From: Gammaproteobacteria bacterium
Lineage (GTDB): Bacteria; Pseudomonadota; Gammaproteobacteria; Steroidobacterales; Steroidobacteraceae
Reading direction: 5' to 3'
Assembly (NCBI GenBank): GCA_013289615.1
Contig: JABCZO010000002.1
Location: 1-64,000 of the forward strand
Length of the DNA: 64,000 bases
Made by a program: the position numbers and the translations under genes. Below the pieces are notes generated by a model that ran no database searches, was not told the DNA's origin, and worked only from the letters and a program-made list of their open reading frames with translations. Positions 51,774-60,415 of this stretch are shown piece after piece; position 1 is the first letter of the stretch; each line of letters starts with the position of its first letter.

Positions 51774-52961
51774 TCAGTCGGCGCGCAGCGGCAGCTCATC
51801 GGTGCGCGCGAGCGCTCGGCGCGCCGGCAACGATGATGCGACCTGCCTGAGTGCGCGCTGCGCGACCGCGCGATAGGTGGTGAGCTTGCCGCCGTAGATT
51901 GACAGTACCCGCGGGCGCGGCATCCGATCGGGCACCAGCAGCGTCTCGCGCGAGCGGTGAAAGGTGTGGCCGGCACCGCCCGGCAGCACCCGCAGCCCGG
52001 CGAAACTGCTGACGATGTCATCGGCCGAGGTGGCGCCATAGCGCGGGAAGTAGTGCTTGAGCACGCCGAGCAGGTAGTGAATCTCGGCGTGGCTGGGCGA
52101 CACGTCGGCCGGATTGCCATGAAAGCGCGTCTCGGTGGTGCCGATCATGAGCTGGCCGCGCCACGGCATCACGAACAGCGCGCGGCCATCGCGCGGGCTT
52201 TCGACGTAATAGATGCCGCGCTCGATGGCCCCGGCAACCACGATATGCGCGCCCTGGACACACTCGAGTGCCGGCACGGGAATGGTCGGTGTCATGCTGG
52301 CGCTGAGCGCGTCGGCCCAGGGACCGGCGGCATTGATCAGCACGCGCGCCCGGCATGACTGCTCGCTGCCCAGGTGCGTGTACCTCAGGTCGACGCCGTC
52401 CTCGCTCAGCGCAGCACCGCTGAAGCGTGCCGGACACAGGAAGCGGGCGCCGAGCGCCTGCGCGGAGCGCAGCACCGCGCCGGTCAGCGCCTGATCGTCG
52501 GTCTGCGCGTCGTGGTACCAGAACACGGCTTCAAGGCCGGTGGTATCCAGCCCGTCGAGCGTCGCCCACAACTGACATGGCACGGTGCCGAAATGCGCGT
52601 CGCGGGTAAAGCCTGCCAGCAGCGCGTACAGCGACAGACCGAGTCGCAGCTGCCACGCTCGGCGTCGGGTCTGGCGGTAGACGGGGAAGTAGAAACGCTG
52701 CAGGCGCACCAGTCCGGGGGCGAGGCGCAGCAGCGTGCTGCGCTCGTGCAGGCTCTCGCGCACCAGGTGAAATTGCCCGGTCTCCAGATAGCGCAGGCCG
52801 CCGTGGATCAGTTTGCTGGAACGGCTGGAAGAGCCGGCAGCGATGGCGCTTTGCTCGAGCAGCCATACCGAGTGGCCGGCTGCCGCCGCCGCCTGCGCCA
52901 TGCCGGCGCCGTGAATGCCGGCGCCGATGACGGCCACATCGACGTCGAATGCGGCGCTCAC
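51774..52961 (-). CDS. glpD: Short FAD-dependent glycerol-3-phosphate dehydrogenase-like protein
   Basis: 395 aa from GTG 52961, overlapping the GDPD stop (GTGA). GlpD-like FAD domain: VDVAVIGAGIHGAGMAQAAAAAGHSVWLLEQ, SSSRSSKLIHGGLRYLETGQFHLVRESLHER, VLINAAGPWAD and a C-terminal IYGGKLTTYR. The usual GlpD is about 500 aa and has a C-terminal helical cap that is missing here. Residues of the substrate pocket are not fully verified. With the GDPD it would turn glycerophosphodiesters to glycerol-3-phosphate and then dihydroxyacetone phosphate, passing electrons to quinone. Confidence 0.85.
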   Translation of the reverse strand: MSAAFDVDVAVIGAGIHGAGMAQAAAAAGHSVWLLEQSAIAAGSSSRSSKLIHGGLRYLETGQFHLVRESLHERSTLLRLAPGLVRLQRFYFPVYRQTRRRAWQLRLGLSLYALLAGFTRDAHFGTVPCQLWATLDGLDTTGLEAVFWYHDAQTDDQALTGAVLRSAQALGARFLCPARFSGAALSEDGVDLRYTHLGSEQSCRARVLINAAGPWADALSASMTPTIPVPALECVQGAHIVVAGAIERGIYYVESPRDGRALFVMPWRGQLMIGTTETRFHGNPADVSPSHAEIHYLLGVLKHYFPRYGATSADDIVSSFAGLRVLPGGAGHTFHRSRETLLVPDRMPRPRVLSIYGGKLTTYRAVAQRALRQVASSLPARRALARTDELPLRAD

Positions 52962-53752
52962 GCGCCCGGGCGCGGGGCCCGCGCGGGCCGCTGCAGCTTG
53001 CGCATCGCCTCGCTCATCGCCTGCACCGCCATGGTCTCGATGTAGTGGGCGCCACGCGCGGCCAGCGCCTGCGCCAGCGCCAGGGTTTCCACCTCGTACA
53101 CCGCCCAGCGCCACGGGCCGCGCCACAGGGACGCGCCGCCCGGGGGCAGCTTCTGGTGATCGACGAACAGGAACTCGGGCTGCAGGGCTTCGAATTTCAG
53201 CCGGGTATGGGCGTCGTAGGCGCCGATCACCCAGCCGATCGGCATGCCGCCGGTCTGGCGCGCACGGTGCACGGCGGCCAGGTCGAACGAGATCACCACG
53301 CACTGGCTGCGCGCGGGCTTTAGCGTGTTGACCACGCGCGCGACCACCTGGTCGTAGCCAAAGCGCGTGAGGCTGGCGCGTTTGATCTCCACGAACAGCG
53401 TGACCTCGGGCCGGTGCTCGAGCAGTGCCAGAACATCGCTCAGCTTGGGGATGCGGGTGCCGCGGAATCGCTCACCAAAGCGCGTCGGTTCGCAGGCGTC
53501 GATCTGCACCAGATCGCGCGAGCGCATGTCGAACACGCAGCCCGGCCGGCCGGTGGTACGCGTCAGGTCGTGGTCGTGAATCACCATCGGCACGCCATCG
53601 GCCGACAGATGCACGTCGAGCTCGAGGAAGCGCAGGCCCAGCTCGAGCGCGGAGGCGAAGGCGGGCAGCGTGTTTTCCGGAAAGTCGCGGGCGTTGCCGC
53701 GATGGGCAACCAGATGAATCAATCGTGCGTGGTTCAAGCGGGCATCCGGCAT
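52958..53752 (-). CDS. glpQ: Glycerophosphodiester phosphodiesterase
   Basis: 264 aa. Motifs: HRGNARDFPENTLPAF, FLELDVHLSADGVPMVIHDHDLTRTT (metal/His residues), VEIKR and the C-terminal WAVYEV-like strand (WRWAVYEVET). This is the cytoplasmic UgpQ-like type: no signal peptide. It is coupled to the GlpD-like gene. Confidence 0.93.
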   Translation of the reverse strand: MPDARLNHARLIHLVAHRGNARDFPENTLPAFASALELGLRFLELDVHLSADGVPMVIHDHDLTRTTGRPGCVFDMRSRDLVQIDACEPTRFGERFRGTRIPKLSDVLALLEHRPEVTLFVEIKRASLTRFGYDQVVARVVNTLKPARSQCVVISFDLAAVHRARQTGGMPIGWVIGAYDAHTRLKFEALQPEFLFVDHQKLPPGGASLWRGPWRWAVYEVETLALAQALAARGAHYIETMAVQAMSEAMRKLQRPARAPRPGA

Positions 53753-53792
53753 CCGTACGACAGCATCGCCCAGGATTATAGGCGTGCGCTGA

Positions 53793-54209
53793 CTAGCGCG
53801 TCTGCGGCGTGCGAGGCGTGGTGCGCTTTTCCTCGAATTCGACGATCGGCTGGTTACTGGTCACCGTGACCTCGCCCTCGATCGTGGCCCCGCGCTCCAT
53901 CGCGATGCTGGCGGCGATCACGCGCCCACGGATGATGGCGCTGGCGGCGATTTCGATTTTCTTGCGCACCATGATGCAGCCGGTGATACGCCCGGCGATC
54001 ACCGCGCTGTCGGCGTGCACGTCTCCCTCCCAATGCGCCTCCACCGACACCGACAGTTCGCCGCCGACGTTGCCGTCACCGCGCACGTGACAGCCAATCA
54101 TCAGCGCACCGGGGGTTTCGATGTCGCCGACCACGCGCGAGCCGGTGGCCAGCAGCGACAGGGTGCCGCTCAGTTGGTCGAGGATCCGGCGATTGGGTTT
54201 ATCGTTCAT
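53793..54209 (-). CDS. Bactofilin (DUF583 cytoskeletal polymer)
   Basis: 138 aa from ATG 54209. Central right-handed beta-helix with the usual glycine-turn repeats: GSRVVGDIETPGALMIGCHVRGDGNVGGELSVSVEAHWEGDVHADSAVIAGRITGCIMVRKKIEI, ending in a short disordered tail. Bactofilins polymerise without nucleotide and scaffold envelope enzymes. Divergent from the SPOR lipoprotein; the two may share a cell-wall function. Confidence 0.9.
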   Translation of the reverse strand: MNDKPNRRILDQLSGTLSLLATGSRVVGDIETPGALMIGCHVRGDGNVGGELSVSVEAHWEGDVHADSAVIAGRITGCIMVRKKIEIAASAIIRGRVIAASIAMERGATIEGEVTVTSNQPIVEFEEKRTTPRTPQTR

Positions 54210-54277
54210 GGCGGTGGGCGCGGATAAGGCTCTCGCTGCTGGTACAATTATTCGCTTAGTGGGGCGGAGGTGATGTG

Positions 54278-55039
54278 ATGAGAACCGCAGGAATTTGTCT
54301 GGTGGCGATCGTTCTGGGCACGCTGGGGCTGGCGGGCTGCAGCCGTGAGAGCGCGGATTGGAAAGCCGCGAGCGCGGCGGACAGCGCGGCGGCCTATCAG
54401 CAGTTCCTGCAGCAGCATCCCAAGAGTGCCAATGCGGCCCAGGCGCAGGCGCGTATTGCGCAGATAGCCGACGATCGCGACTGGCAGGCGGCCGCCGCCG
54501 CCGACACCCGCGATGCCTACGGGCACTACGTGGCCCAGCACGCAGATGGCAAATGGGCGCAGGAAGCTCGCATCCGGATCGAGAACTTTGCCCAATCGGG
54601 CACCGCCAGCGGCTCGACTTCCACGGTGACGGTCGCCTCGCCGCCCCCCGCCTCAGCGTCAATGGCGGCGAAGCCTGCGAGCGGCCGAGCGGCCGCAAAT
54701 GCCGCGGCGAAACCAGCTGCCGCCGGCGGCAGCAGCAAGGTCGCGAGCGTGTCGGAGCGCGGCCATTTCGTGCAACTGGGCGCCTTCCACAGCAAGGCAC
54801 GGGCGGAATCGGAGTGGAAAAAGCTCTCGAGTAAGTACCCGACCGAATTGCAGTCGCTCAAGCCGCACTACGTGGCGGGCAAGTCCAAGAGCGGCCCGGT
54901 CTACAAGCTGCGCGTGGGCATGTCCTCGGCAAGCGATGCCAGGGGCTTATGTGCAACGCTCAAGAAGCACTTCCAGGTGTGCGTGCCGGTGACGGCCGCA
55001 GGCCGCAGCGCGTCAGGTCTTGGTCAGCGATTGACGTGA
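54278..55039 (+). CDS. SPOR-domain lipoprotein
   Basis: 253 aa from ATG 54278 with AGGTGA upstream; TACAAT at about 54243-54248 could be its -10. Lipobox GTLGLAGC, then DWKAASAADSAAAYQQFLQQHPKSANAAQAQARI (a TPR-like pair repeated at DWQAAAAADTRDAYGHYVAQH), an Ala/Ser linker and a C-terminal SPOR domain (HFVQLGAFHSKARAESEWKKL...YKLRVG). SPOR binds denuded peptidoglycan at septa. It is divergent from bactofilin. Confidence 0.88.
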   Translation: MRTAGICLVAIVLGTLGLAGCSRESADWKAASAADSAAAYQQFLQQHPKSANAAQAQARIAQIADDRDWQAAAAADTRDAYGHYVAQHADGKWAQEARIRIENFAQSGTASGSTSTVTVASPPPASASMAAKPASGRAAANAAAKPAAAGGSSKVASVSERGHFVQLGAFHSKARAESEWKKLSSKYPTELQSLKPHYVAGKSKSGPVYKLRVGMSSASDARGLCATLKKHFQVCVPVTAAGRSASGLGQRLT

Positions 55040-55110
55040 ATTGGCAGCCGAACAGCGCCGCTTTGCTGACGCTTTAATTTAACTTGTTGATTTATATGAT
55101 CTTGTACTAT

Positions 55111-55126
55111 TGGCATAGGGTTTGCT
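55111..55126 (+). promoter_or_regulatory. Sigma-54 (RpoN) -24/-12 promoter
   Basis: TGGCATAGGGTTTGCT: GG of the -24 (55112-55113) and GC of the -12 (55124-55125) are 12 nt apart, the exact RpoN spacing. An RpoN transcript would start near 55137, the first base of the hairpin below. No enhancer-binding protein gene is in the window. Confidence 0.7.
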
Positions 55127-55136
55127 TTGTCATGCT

Positions 55137-55227
55137 GGTAAGGTTTTCCCCTAACCTTTGCGGACAACGCTCCCCGATGTTCGCTCTTAGGCGCCGCAGC
55201 GCTCCCCGTGCTGCGGCGCTCTTCTTT
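55137..55227 (+). ncRNA. Predicted RpoN-dependent sRNA with three hairpins
   Basis: From the predicted start at 55137 to the terminator about 91 nt can fold into three hairpins: GGTAAGG/CCTAACC (55137-55156, one mismatch), GCGGACA/TGTTCGC (55160-55184) and GCGCCGCAGC/GCTGCGGCGC (55191-55219). Loops 2 and 3 each display CGCTCCCCG, and loop 1 is TTTTCC. C-rich loops of this sort can block Shine-Dalgarno sites. The region has no coding frame and lies between a SPOR gene and an M16 gene. No known sRNA is recognised. Confidence 0.65.
55191..55227 (+). terminator. Rho-independent terminator of the sRNA
   Basis: Perfect 10-bp stem GCGCCGCAGC/GCTGCGGCGC with a 9-nt loop (GCTCCCCGT), followed by TCTTCTTT. 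It would end the predicted sRNA before the M16 gene, so that gene needs its own promoter or read-through. Confidence 0.8.
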
Positions 55228-55269
55228 GGCGGCCTCGCCCCCATCCAGCTCTAGATGGAACCCGACGAC

Positions 55270-56661
55270 ATGCGTGGACTGAAATGGGTCGGCGGTGCGC
55301 TCGCGTCGGTGGCGGTGGGTTCAGCGACGCTGGCCGCGCCGGCGGCGCGCTCGTTTGCCGATGCGGCGGCGGTGGTGCGCACCACCACGCTCGCCAACGG
55401 CATGCAGATCGTGGTCTGGCCGGACCACAACATCCCGAACGTTGCGCTCTACAACTGGGTGCACGTCGGCAGCCGCAATGAAGGCACCGGCACCACCGGA
55501 CTGGCGCACTTCTTCGAGCACATGATGTTCAACGGGACCTCGACCCACGCACACGGCGACTTCGATCGGCTGATGGAGGCGCAGGGGGCCAGCAACAATG
55601 CCTACACCTCCCAGGATGTCACCGTCTACCAGGACTGGTTCCCGAGCTCGGCGCTGGAGCTGGTGTTCGACCTGGAGAGCGATCGGATCGCCAACCTCGC
55701 GTTCGTGCCCGACGTGGTCGAGAACGAGCGCAAGGTGGTCTATTCGGAACGCCGGCTGCGCATCGAGGACAGCAATGCGGCGCTGCTCGAGGAGCAGGTG
55801 CAGGCCACGGCCTTCCTGGCTCATCCCTACCGCATCCCGACCATCGGCTGGCCGTCGGATATCCAGTCCTGGACCATGGCCGACCTGCAGAATTTCTATC
55901 ACCGCAATTACGCGCCCAACAACTGCACGCTGATTCTGGTGGGCGCGGTCGACCCTGCGCAGGTGTTCGCATTGGCACAGAAATATTTTGGCCCGATCGC
56001 GCAGCGCGATCCGCCGCCGCCAGTGCGCACGCGCGAGCCCGAGCAGCTTGGGGAGCGGCGGCTGGTGCTCGAGCGCCCCGGGCAGAATCCGCTGCTGCAC
56101 TACGCCTATCACGCGATCCCGGCGGCCGACCCGCGCGAGCCGGCACTCAATATCCTGCAGACCATCCTGACCGGCGGTCACGCCGCACGGCTGCACCGCG
56201 CGCTGGTGGAGGAGAAGAAGCTCGCGGTCGCGATCGACGGCGGCTGGTCGGAAGGCTTCGATGCCAATGTGTTCGTCATTCACGCCACGCTGCCTGCCGG
56301 CGGCTCGGTGAGCGATCTGGAACAGGCCCTGGATGCCGAGCTCGCGCATGTCGTCAAGGACGGCGTAACCGATCAGGAGCTGCGCCGGGCGAAGAACCTG
56401 GTCGCCGCGGATTTCTGGCGCGGGGTGCAGACCATCAACGGCAAGGCGCGGCTGCTCGGGGAATACGCGGTCATGCACGGCGACTACCGGCTGCTGTTTG
56501 CCGCGCCCGACGCCTACGAGCGCGTCACGCGCGAGGACGTGGCCAGTATCGCTCGCCAGGTGTTCAATGCGGACAAGCGCACCGTGGGCGTGCTGGTGCC
56601 GACGCCAGGCGGGAATTCCCATGGCAATGCCGGTGCTCACCCCGACGCGGGGATGCACTGA
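55270..56661 (+). CDS. M16-family zinc peptidase, catalytic subunit
   Basis: 463 aa from ATG 55270 (ATG 55255 has no ribosome site; both are weak). Signal peptide (GALASVAVGSATLAAPAA), then inverse zinc motif HFFEHMMFN with the third ligand in ENERKVVYSERR, and a second M16 domain. Such periplasmic peptidases degrade or process peptides. It overlaps its partner gene by 1 nt (TGATG). Confidence 0.9.
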   Translation: MRGLKWVGGALASVAVGSATLAAPAARSFADAAAVVRTTTLANGMQIVVWPDHNIPNVALYNWVHVGSRNEGTGTTGLAHFFEHMMFNGTSTHAHGDFDRLMEAQGASNNAYTSQDVTVYQDWFPSSALELVFDLESDRIANLAFVPDVVENERKVVYSERRLRIEDSNAALLEEQVQATAFLAHPYRIPTIGWPSDIQSWTMADLQNFYHRNYAPNNCTLILVGAVDPAQVFALAQKYFGPIAQRDPPPPVRTREPEQLGERRLVLERPGQNPLLHYAYHAIPAADPREPALNILQTILTGGHAARLHRALVEEKKLAVAIDGGWSEGFDANVFVIHATLPAGGSVSDLEQALDAELAHVVKDGVTDQELRRAKNLVAADFWRGVQTINGKARLLGEYAVMHGDYRLLFAAPDAYERVTREDVASIARQVFNADKRTVGVLVPTPGGNSHGNAGAHPDAGMH

Positions 56662-58091
56662 TGCTGGCGCAGTCGGTGCGCGCCGTCACCGCGGCGGCAC
56701 TGCTCGGAGCCGTCAGTGGCTGGTGCCATGCGGCCGATCAGGCGGTGTCGGTCGGCGTGAAGATTCCGCCGCATCAGCGCTTCACGCTGCCCAACGGCGC
56801 CAGGCTGATCCTGATCCCGCGCCACGATGTGCCGCTGATCGCCTTTGAGGCGATGCTGCGCGGCGGCTCCCGGCTCGATCCCGAGGGCCGTGCCGGTGTG
56901 GCGTCGCTGGTGGCTGAGCTGCTGACGCATGGCGCCGGCAGTCGCGATGCCTATGCGTTCGCCGACGCGGTCGAGGGCGCGGGCGGAAGCCTCGATGCCG
57001 ACGCCCACAGCGAGGCGATCCTGGTGCACGGCCAGTTCCTGGCGCGCGACCGCGACCTGCTGCTGGGCCTGCTGGCCGACGCGCTGCAGCGTCCGCGCTT
57101 CGACGCGGCCGAGCTCGACAAGCTGCGCTCGCGGCGCATCGAGTTCATCAAGGCCGCCAAGGACTCCGAGCCGCAAAGCCTGATCGGCACCTACGGCCGC
57201 GCGCTGCTGTTTGCCGGCCACGCCTACGGCAAGCCGGTCGGCGGCAGCGAGAGGAGCCTCGCGACCATCACGCGCGCGGACCTGCTCAAGTTCTATCACG
57301 ATCAATTCGGCGCCGATCGGCTGACGCTGGTGTTTGCCGGCGACTTCGATCCGGCGCAGCTGCGCAGCGCCGTCACCGCCGCCTTTGCCGCCTGGCCCAA
57401 GGTCGGCGTGCCCGAGTCGCCGTTAAGCGTCCCCGACCGGGTCAAGGGCCGGCGGGTGTTGCTGATCGATTCGCCCGGAGCGGCGCAGACCTATTTCTGG
57501 ATCGCCAATGTCGGGGTGGCGCGCGCCTATCCGCAGCGCGCGGCGCTTGACGTCACCAATACCGCGTTCGGCGGCAGTTTCGGCTCCATGCTGATGCAGG
57601 CGCTGCGCGTCAAGTCGGGACTGAGCTACTCGGCGCATGCCGGATTTCGCCGTGGCGCGGTACCCGGTGAGTTCGCGATCAGCTCATTTACCCAGACCGC
57701 GAGCACTGGGCGGGCCATCGACATCGCCCTGCAGACCTTGGCGACGCTCAAGCAGCAGGGCGTGAGTGACGCGGCGATCGATTCCGCACGCAGCTACATC
57801 CTTGGCCAGTATGCGCTCGGTTTCCAGACCGCTGCCGATTGGGCCGGCGCGCTGGCGGACCTTGATCTATACCACCTGCCGGAAAGCTACATCGACGATT
57901 TCCGGCCGCAGCTGCTGCGGGTCGACGCGGCGGCCTCCAGGCAGGTCATTGCCAGCGCCTACCCGGGCAGCGAGGACGTGGATATCGTTCTGATCGGGGA
58001 TGCGGCGCGCATTCGTGCCGAGGTAGCCAAGCTCGGACCGCTGATCGAAAAGCCGCTCGAGGCGACGGACTTCGAGCCGCCGACTCACTGA
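56661..58091 (+). CDS. M16-family peptidase partner lacking the zinc motif
   Basis: 476 aa with a signal peptide (AVTAAALLGAVSGWCHA). M16 fold: FEAMLRGGSRLDPEGRAGVASLVAELLTHGAGSR occupies the place of HxxEH, with no zinc ligands; GKPVGGSERSLATITRADLLKFYHDQFGADRLTLVFAGDFD and the C-terminal LRVKSGLSYSAHAGFRRG (R/Y pair) are kept. This is the usual inactive partner in M16 pairs, probably binding substrate next to the active subunit. Confidence 0.9.
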   Translation: MLAQSVRAVTAAALLGAVSGWCHAADQAVSVGVKIPPHQRFTLPNGARLILIPRHDVPLIAFEAMLRGGSRLDPEGRAGVASLVAELLTHGAGSRDAYAFADAVEGAGGSLDADAHSEAILVHGQFLARDRDLLLGLLADALQRPRFDAAELDKLRSRRIEFIKAAKDSEPQSLIGTYGRALLFAGHAYGKPVGGSERSLATITRADLLKFYHDQFGADRLTLVFAGDFDPAQLRSAVTAAFAAWPKVGVPESPLSVPDRVKGRRVLLIDSPGAAQTYFWIANVGVARAYPQRAALDVTNTAFGGSFGSMLMQALRVKSGLSYSAHAGFRRGAVPGEFAISSFTQTASTGRAIDIALQTLATLKQQGVSDAAIDSARSYILGQYALGFQTAADWAGALADLDLYHLPESYIDDFRPQLLRVDAAASRQVIASAYPGSEDVDIVLIGDAARIRAEVAKLGPLIEKPLEATDFEPPTH

Positions 58092-58127
58092 CGGCAGCGC
58101 TGTGATGGCCGGCACCCGGCAGAGCGA

Positions 58128-59012
58128 TCATTCCCGATGGATCGCAACGGCAATGATCACCAGTCCGATCCCGGCGAGTTCGGCGGGCGAGGGAATCTGG
58201 CGCAGCACCAGGATGCCGATGGCGGTCGCCGTTGCCGGCAGCAGCGCCAGCAGAAACGCAAAGGTCGCGCGCGACAGTCGCGCCATCGCGAGCTGATCGC
58301 AGACGTAGGGAATCACCGAAGAGCACAGGCCGACGCCGGCAGCGGCGGCGAGCAAGATGGGATGGCTGAAGGCGGGCAGCGCATCGGCGAGGCCGATCGG
58401 CAGCGCGATAATCATCGCCACCAGCATCGCGGCGGCCAGGCGATCGATGCCCGCAGCGCCGCCATCCCCGGCGATGCGGTGGCCGAGGATGACGTACAGC
58501 ATGAACAGCGCGCAGTTGGCAAACGCGAAGCACAGGCCGCGCGCATCGGCGACGAGGTGCACCCCGGTCAGGATATAGACACCACCGGCGGCGAGGGCCA
58601 GTGCGATCAGGTTGCGCCGGGTCGCAAGGCCCGCGAACGCCAGCACCACCGGACCCAGGAATTCGATCGCGCCGACGCTCGCCAGCGGCAGGCGCTCGAT
58701 CGCCAGGTAGAAACTCGCGTTCATCACTGCCAGCACCGCGCCCAGCCACAGGATCGAGCGGCGCGTCCTCGCATCCAGCAGCCGCACATCGCGCCAGGGA
58801 CGTCGCCAGAGGGCAAAGATCGCCGCCGCGGTCGCGATGCGCAGCCAGGCGACGCCGAGCGGGGCGAGCTGCGCGAAGAGCAGCACCGCAAAGGCGGGAC
58901 CGAGGTAGTGAAACACCGCGCTAGTGACAAAGAACAGGTGCGGCGGCAGCCGCTGCGTCAGCGAGCCAGCGCGCGCACAGCGGGCTGCGAGCGGGACCGA
59001 GGCGTATTGCAT
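58128..59012 (-). CDS. EamA/RhtA-type exporter
   Basis: 294 aa from ATG 59012. Ten hydrophobic segments in two EamA halves (AVFHYLGPAFAVLLFAQLAP; IEFLGPVVLAFAG; FANCALFMLYVILGHRIAG; SSVIPYVCDQLAMARLSRATFAFLLALLPATATAIGILVL). This resembles RhtA, which exports threonine/homoserine. It is divergent from an Lrp-family gene, a frequent regulatory pair for amino acid exporters. Confidence 0.88.
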   Translation of the reverse strand: MQYASVPLAARCARAGSLTQRLPPHLFFVTSAVFHYLGPAFAVLLFAQLAPLGVAWLRIATAAAIFALWRRPWRDVRLLDARTRRSILWLGAVLAVMNASFYLAIERLPLASVGAIEFLGPVVLAFAGLATRRNLIALALAAGGVYILTGVHLVADARGLCFAFANCALFMLYVILGHRIAGDGGAAGIDRLAAAMLVAMIIALPIGLADALPAFSHPILLAAAAGVGLCSSVIPYVCDQLAMARLSRATFAFLLALLPATATAIGILVLRQIPSPAELAGIGLVIIAVAIHRE

Positions 59013-59023
59013 GGTGCCGACAA

Positions 59024-59033
59024 TACAGCTGTA
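59024..59033. promoter_or_regulatory. Palindrome between EamA exporter and Lrp regulator
   Basis: TACAGCTGTA is a perfect 10-bp palindrome 11 nt before the EamA ATG and 55 nt before the lrp-like ATG. It may be the binding site of the regulator. Confidence 0.35.
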
Positions 59034-59087
59034 GCTCAGCCACTTTGAATACCTGAATGAAGGTCGTATGCTGCTACGGCCATCGAT

Positions 59088-59582
59088 ATGAAAGAATTTA
59101 ACGCGTTGAAGCTTCAATGTTCGGATCTGCTGCGGGACCCGCGCAATCTGGAGCTATTGCGGCTGCTGCGCGCCGATCCGCGGATGAGCCTGTCAGGGCT
59201 CGCGCGCCGCATCGGCATGTCGGCGCCCGCGGTGCGTGAGCGCATCGCGCGGCTGGAGGAGGGCGGGGTGATCCGCGGCTATCGGCTGGAGATCGATCCG
59301 CGCGCGCTGGGCTTTCCGATCGCCGCGATGGTGCGCATCCGTCCGATGCCCGGAAAACTACCCAAGATCATCGAGCTGGCGCGCTCGACGCGCGAAATCA
59401 GCGAGTGCCACCGCATCACCGGCGAAGACTGCTTCATCATCAAGCTGCATCTGCGAAGTCTGGATGAGCTCGATCCGATCCTCGATCAATTCCTGGCCTT
59501 TGGTCAGACCACGACCTCGTTGCTGCAATCCTCCCCGGTGCCCCCGCGCGCCCTGCCGCTGCCGGATGAGCCGCCGGCATAA
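59088..59582 (+). CDS. Lrp/AsnC-family transcriptional regulator
   Basis: 164 aa. Winged helix NLELLRLLRADPRMSLSGLARRIGMSAPAVRERIARLEEGGVIRGYRLEIDP, then the RAM ligand domain with GEDCFIIKLHLRSLDELD. It probably controls the divergent EamA exporter in response to an amino acid. The first 12 residues before the HTH are longer than usual. Confidence 0.93.
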   Translation: MKEFNALKLQCSDLLRDPRNLELLRLLRADPRMSLSGLARRIGMSAPAVRERIARLEEGGVIRGYRLEIDPRALGFPIAAMVRIRPMPGKLPKIIELARSTREISECHRITGEDCFIIKLHLRSLDELDPILDQFLAFGQTTTSLLQSSPVPPRALPLPDEPPA

Positions 59583-59588
59583 TGCGGC

Positions 59589-60392
59589 TCAACTGATCAG
59601 CGTGCGGTACTGGCGCAGGTGCCGGATCATGTGCGGCTGGTTGCCTTGAATTTCATACAGGCGCGCAAGGTTATAGTGCGCATCGGCAAAGCCAGGATCC
59701 ACTGAGATGGCCGCCAGATAGCTGTCGATGGCTTGTGCGGTTCGACCGGTGTCCTCCAGCAGTACCCCAAGATTGAACAACGCGTGGGCATCGCCGCTGC
59801 AGGCCTCGACCCGATAGAGCTGTTCTGCCAGATCGAACTGCCCGGCCTGGTGAAGCAGCCTGGCGCAATTAATCCGCGCTTCCACCCGCTCGCCGTCGAG
59901 CTCCAGGCAGCGCCGGTACAATCCGATCGCACGCTGCGGATCGGAATTCTCCAGCTGCGCGGCCTCATCGAACAACTGATCGCTCTGTGCCGAAGCGGGT
60001 GCGGGCGAGCGCTCGATAATGTGCAAGGTGCCATTGGTGACCAGCACGTCGAGAGCCAGCAGGTACTGCCCGGAATCGCTCTGCCACTCGAGCTGACCTT
60101 CGCGCACGCTCACGCGATCGCCCACGGCTCGAAGCGACAGGCCGGAGATCGGCGCGTGCTCGGGCAGGCGGCGACGCAACTCACGCAGCGAGCGGGTGAT
60201 GCGGCGATTGGACAGGTGCGCGCCAGACAGAGCCTTCGCGGTTCGCAGCAGCAGCAGGTCCTGGAAGGAAAACCGGTATTCGCGCCGCGCTCCGCGATGC
60301 GGGGCTACGAACGCCTGGCGGATCAGGGAACGCACGACCCCGCGAGACAGCCCAACCAGTCGCTCGATATCGGCAATGGAATAATCGTGCAT
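59589..60392 (-). CDS. MerR-like HTH plus TPR protein, downstream of ku
   Basis: 267 aa. Residues 1-75 are a MerR-type helix-turn-helix (YSIADIERLVGLSRGVVRSLIRQAFVAPHRGARREYRFSFQDLLLLRTAKAL); about 135-265 are TPR repeats (AIGLYRRCLELDGERVEARINCARLL; HALFNLGVLLEDTGRTAQAIDSYLAAISVDP; AHYNLARLYEIQGNQPHMI). It begins 23 nt after ku on the same strand and may regulate ku or organise it. No DNA-repair motif is seen. Confidence 0.85.
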   Translation of the reverse strand: MHDYSIADIERLVGLSRGVVRSLIRQAFVAPHRGARREYRFSFQDLLLLRTAKALSGAHLSNRRITRSLRELRRRLPEHAPISGLSLRAVGDRVSVREGQLEWQSDSGQYLLALDVLVTNGTLHIIERSPAPASAQSDQLFDEAAQLENSDPQRAIGLYRRCLELDGERVEARINCARLLHQAGQFDLAEQLYRVEACSGDAHALFNLGVLLEDTGRTAQAIDSYLAAISVDPGFADAHYNLARLYEIQGNQPHMIRHLRQYRTLIS

Positions 60393-60415
60393 GAGCCCCA
60401 GCGGTCCGCAAACCG

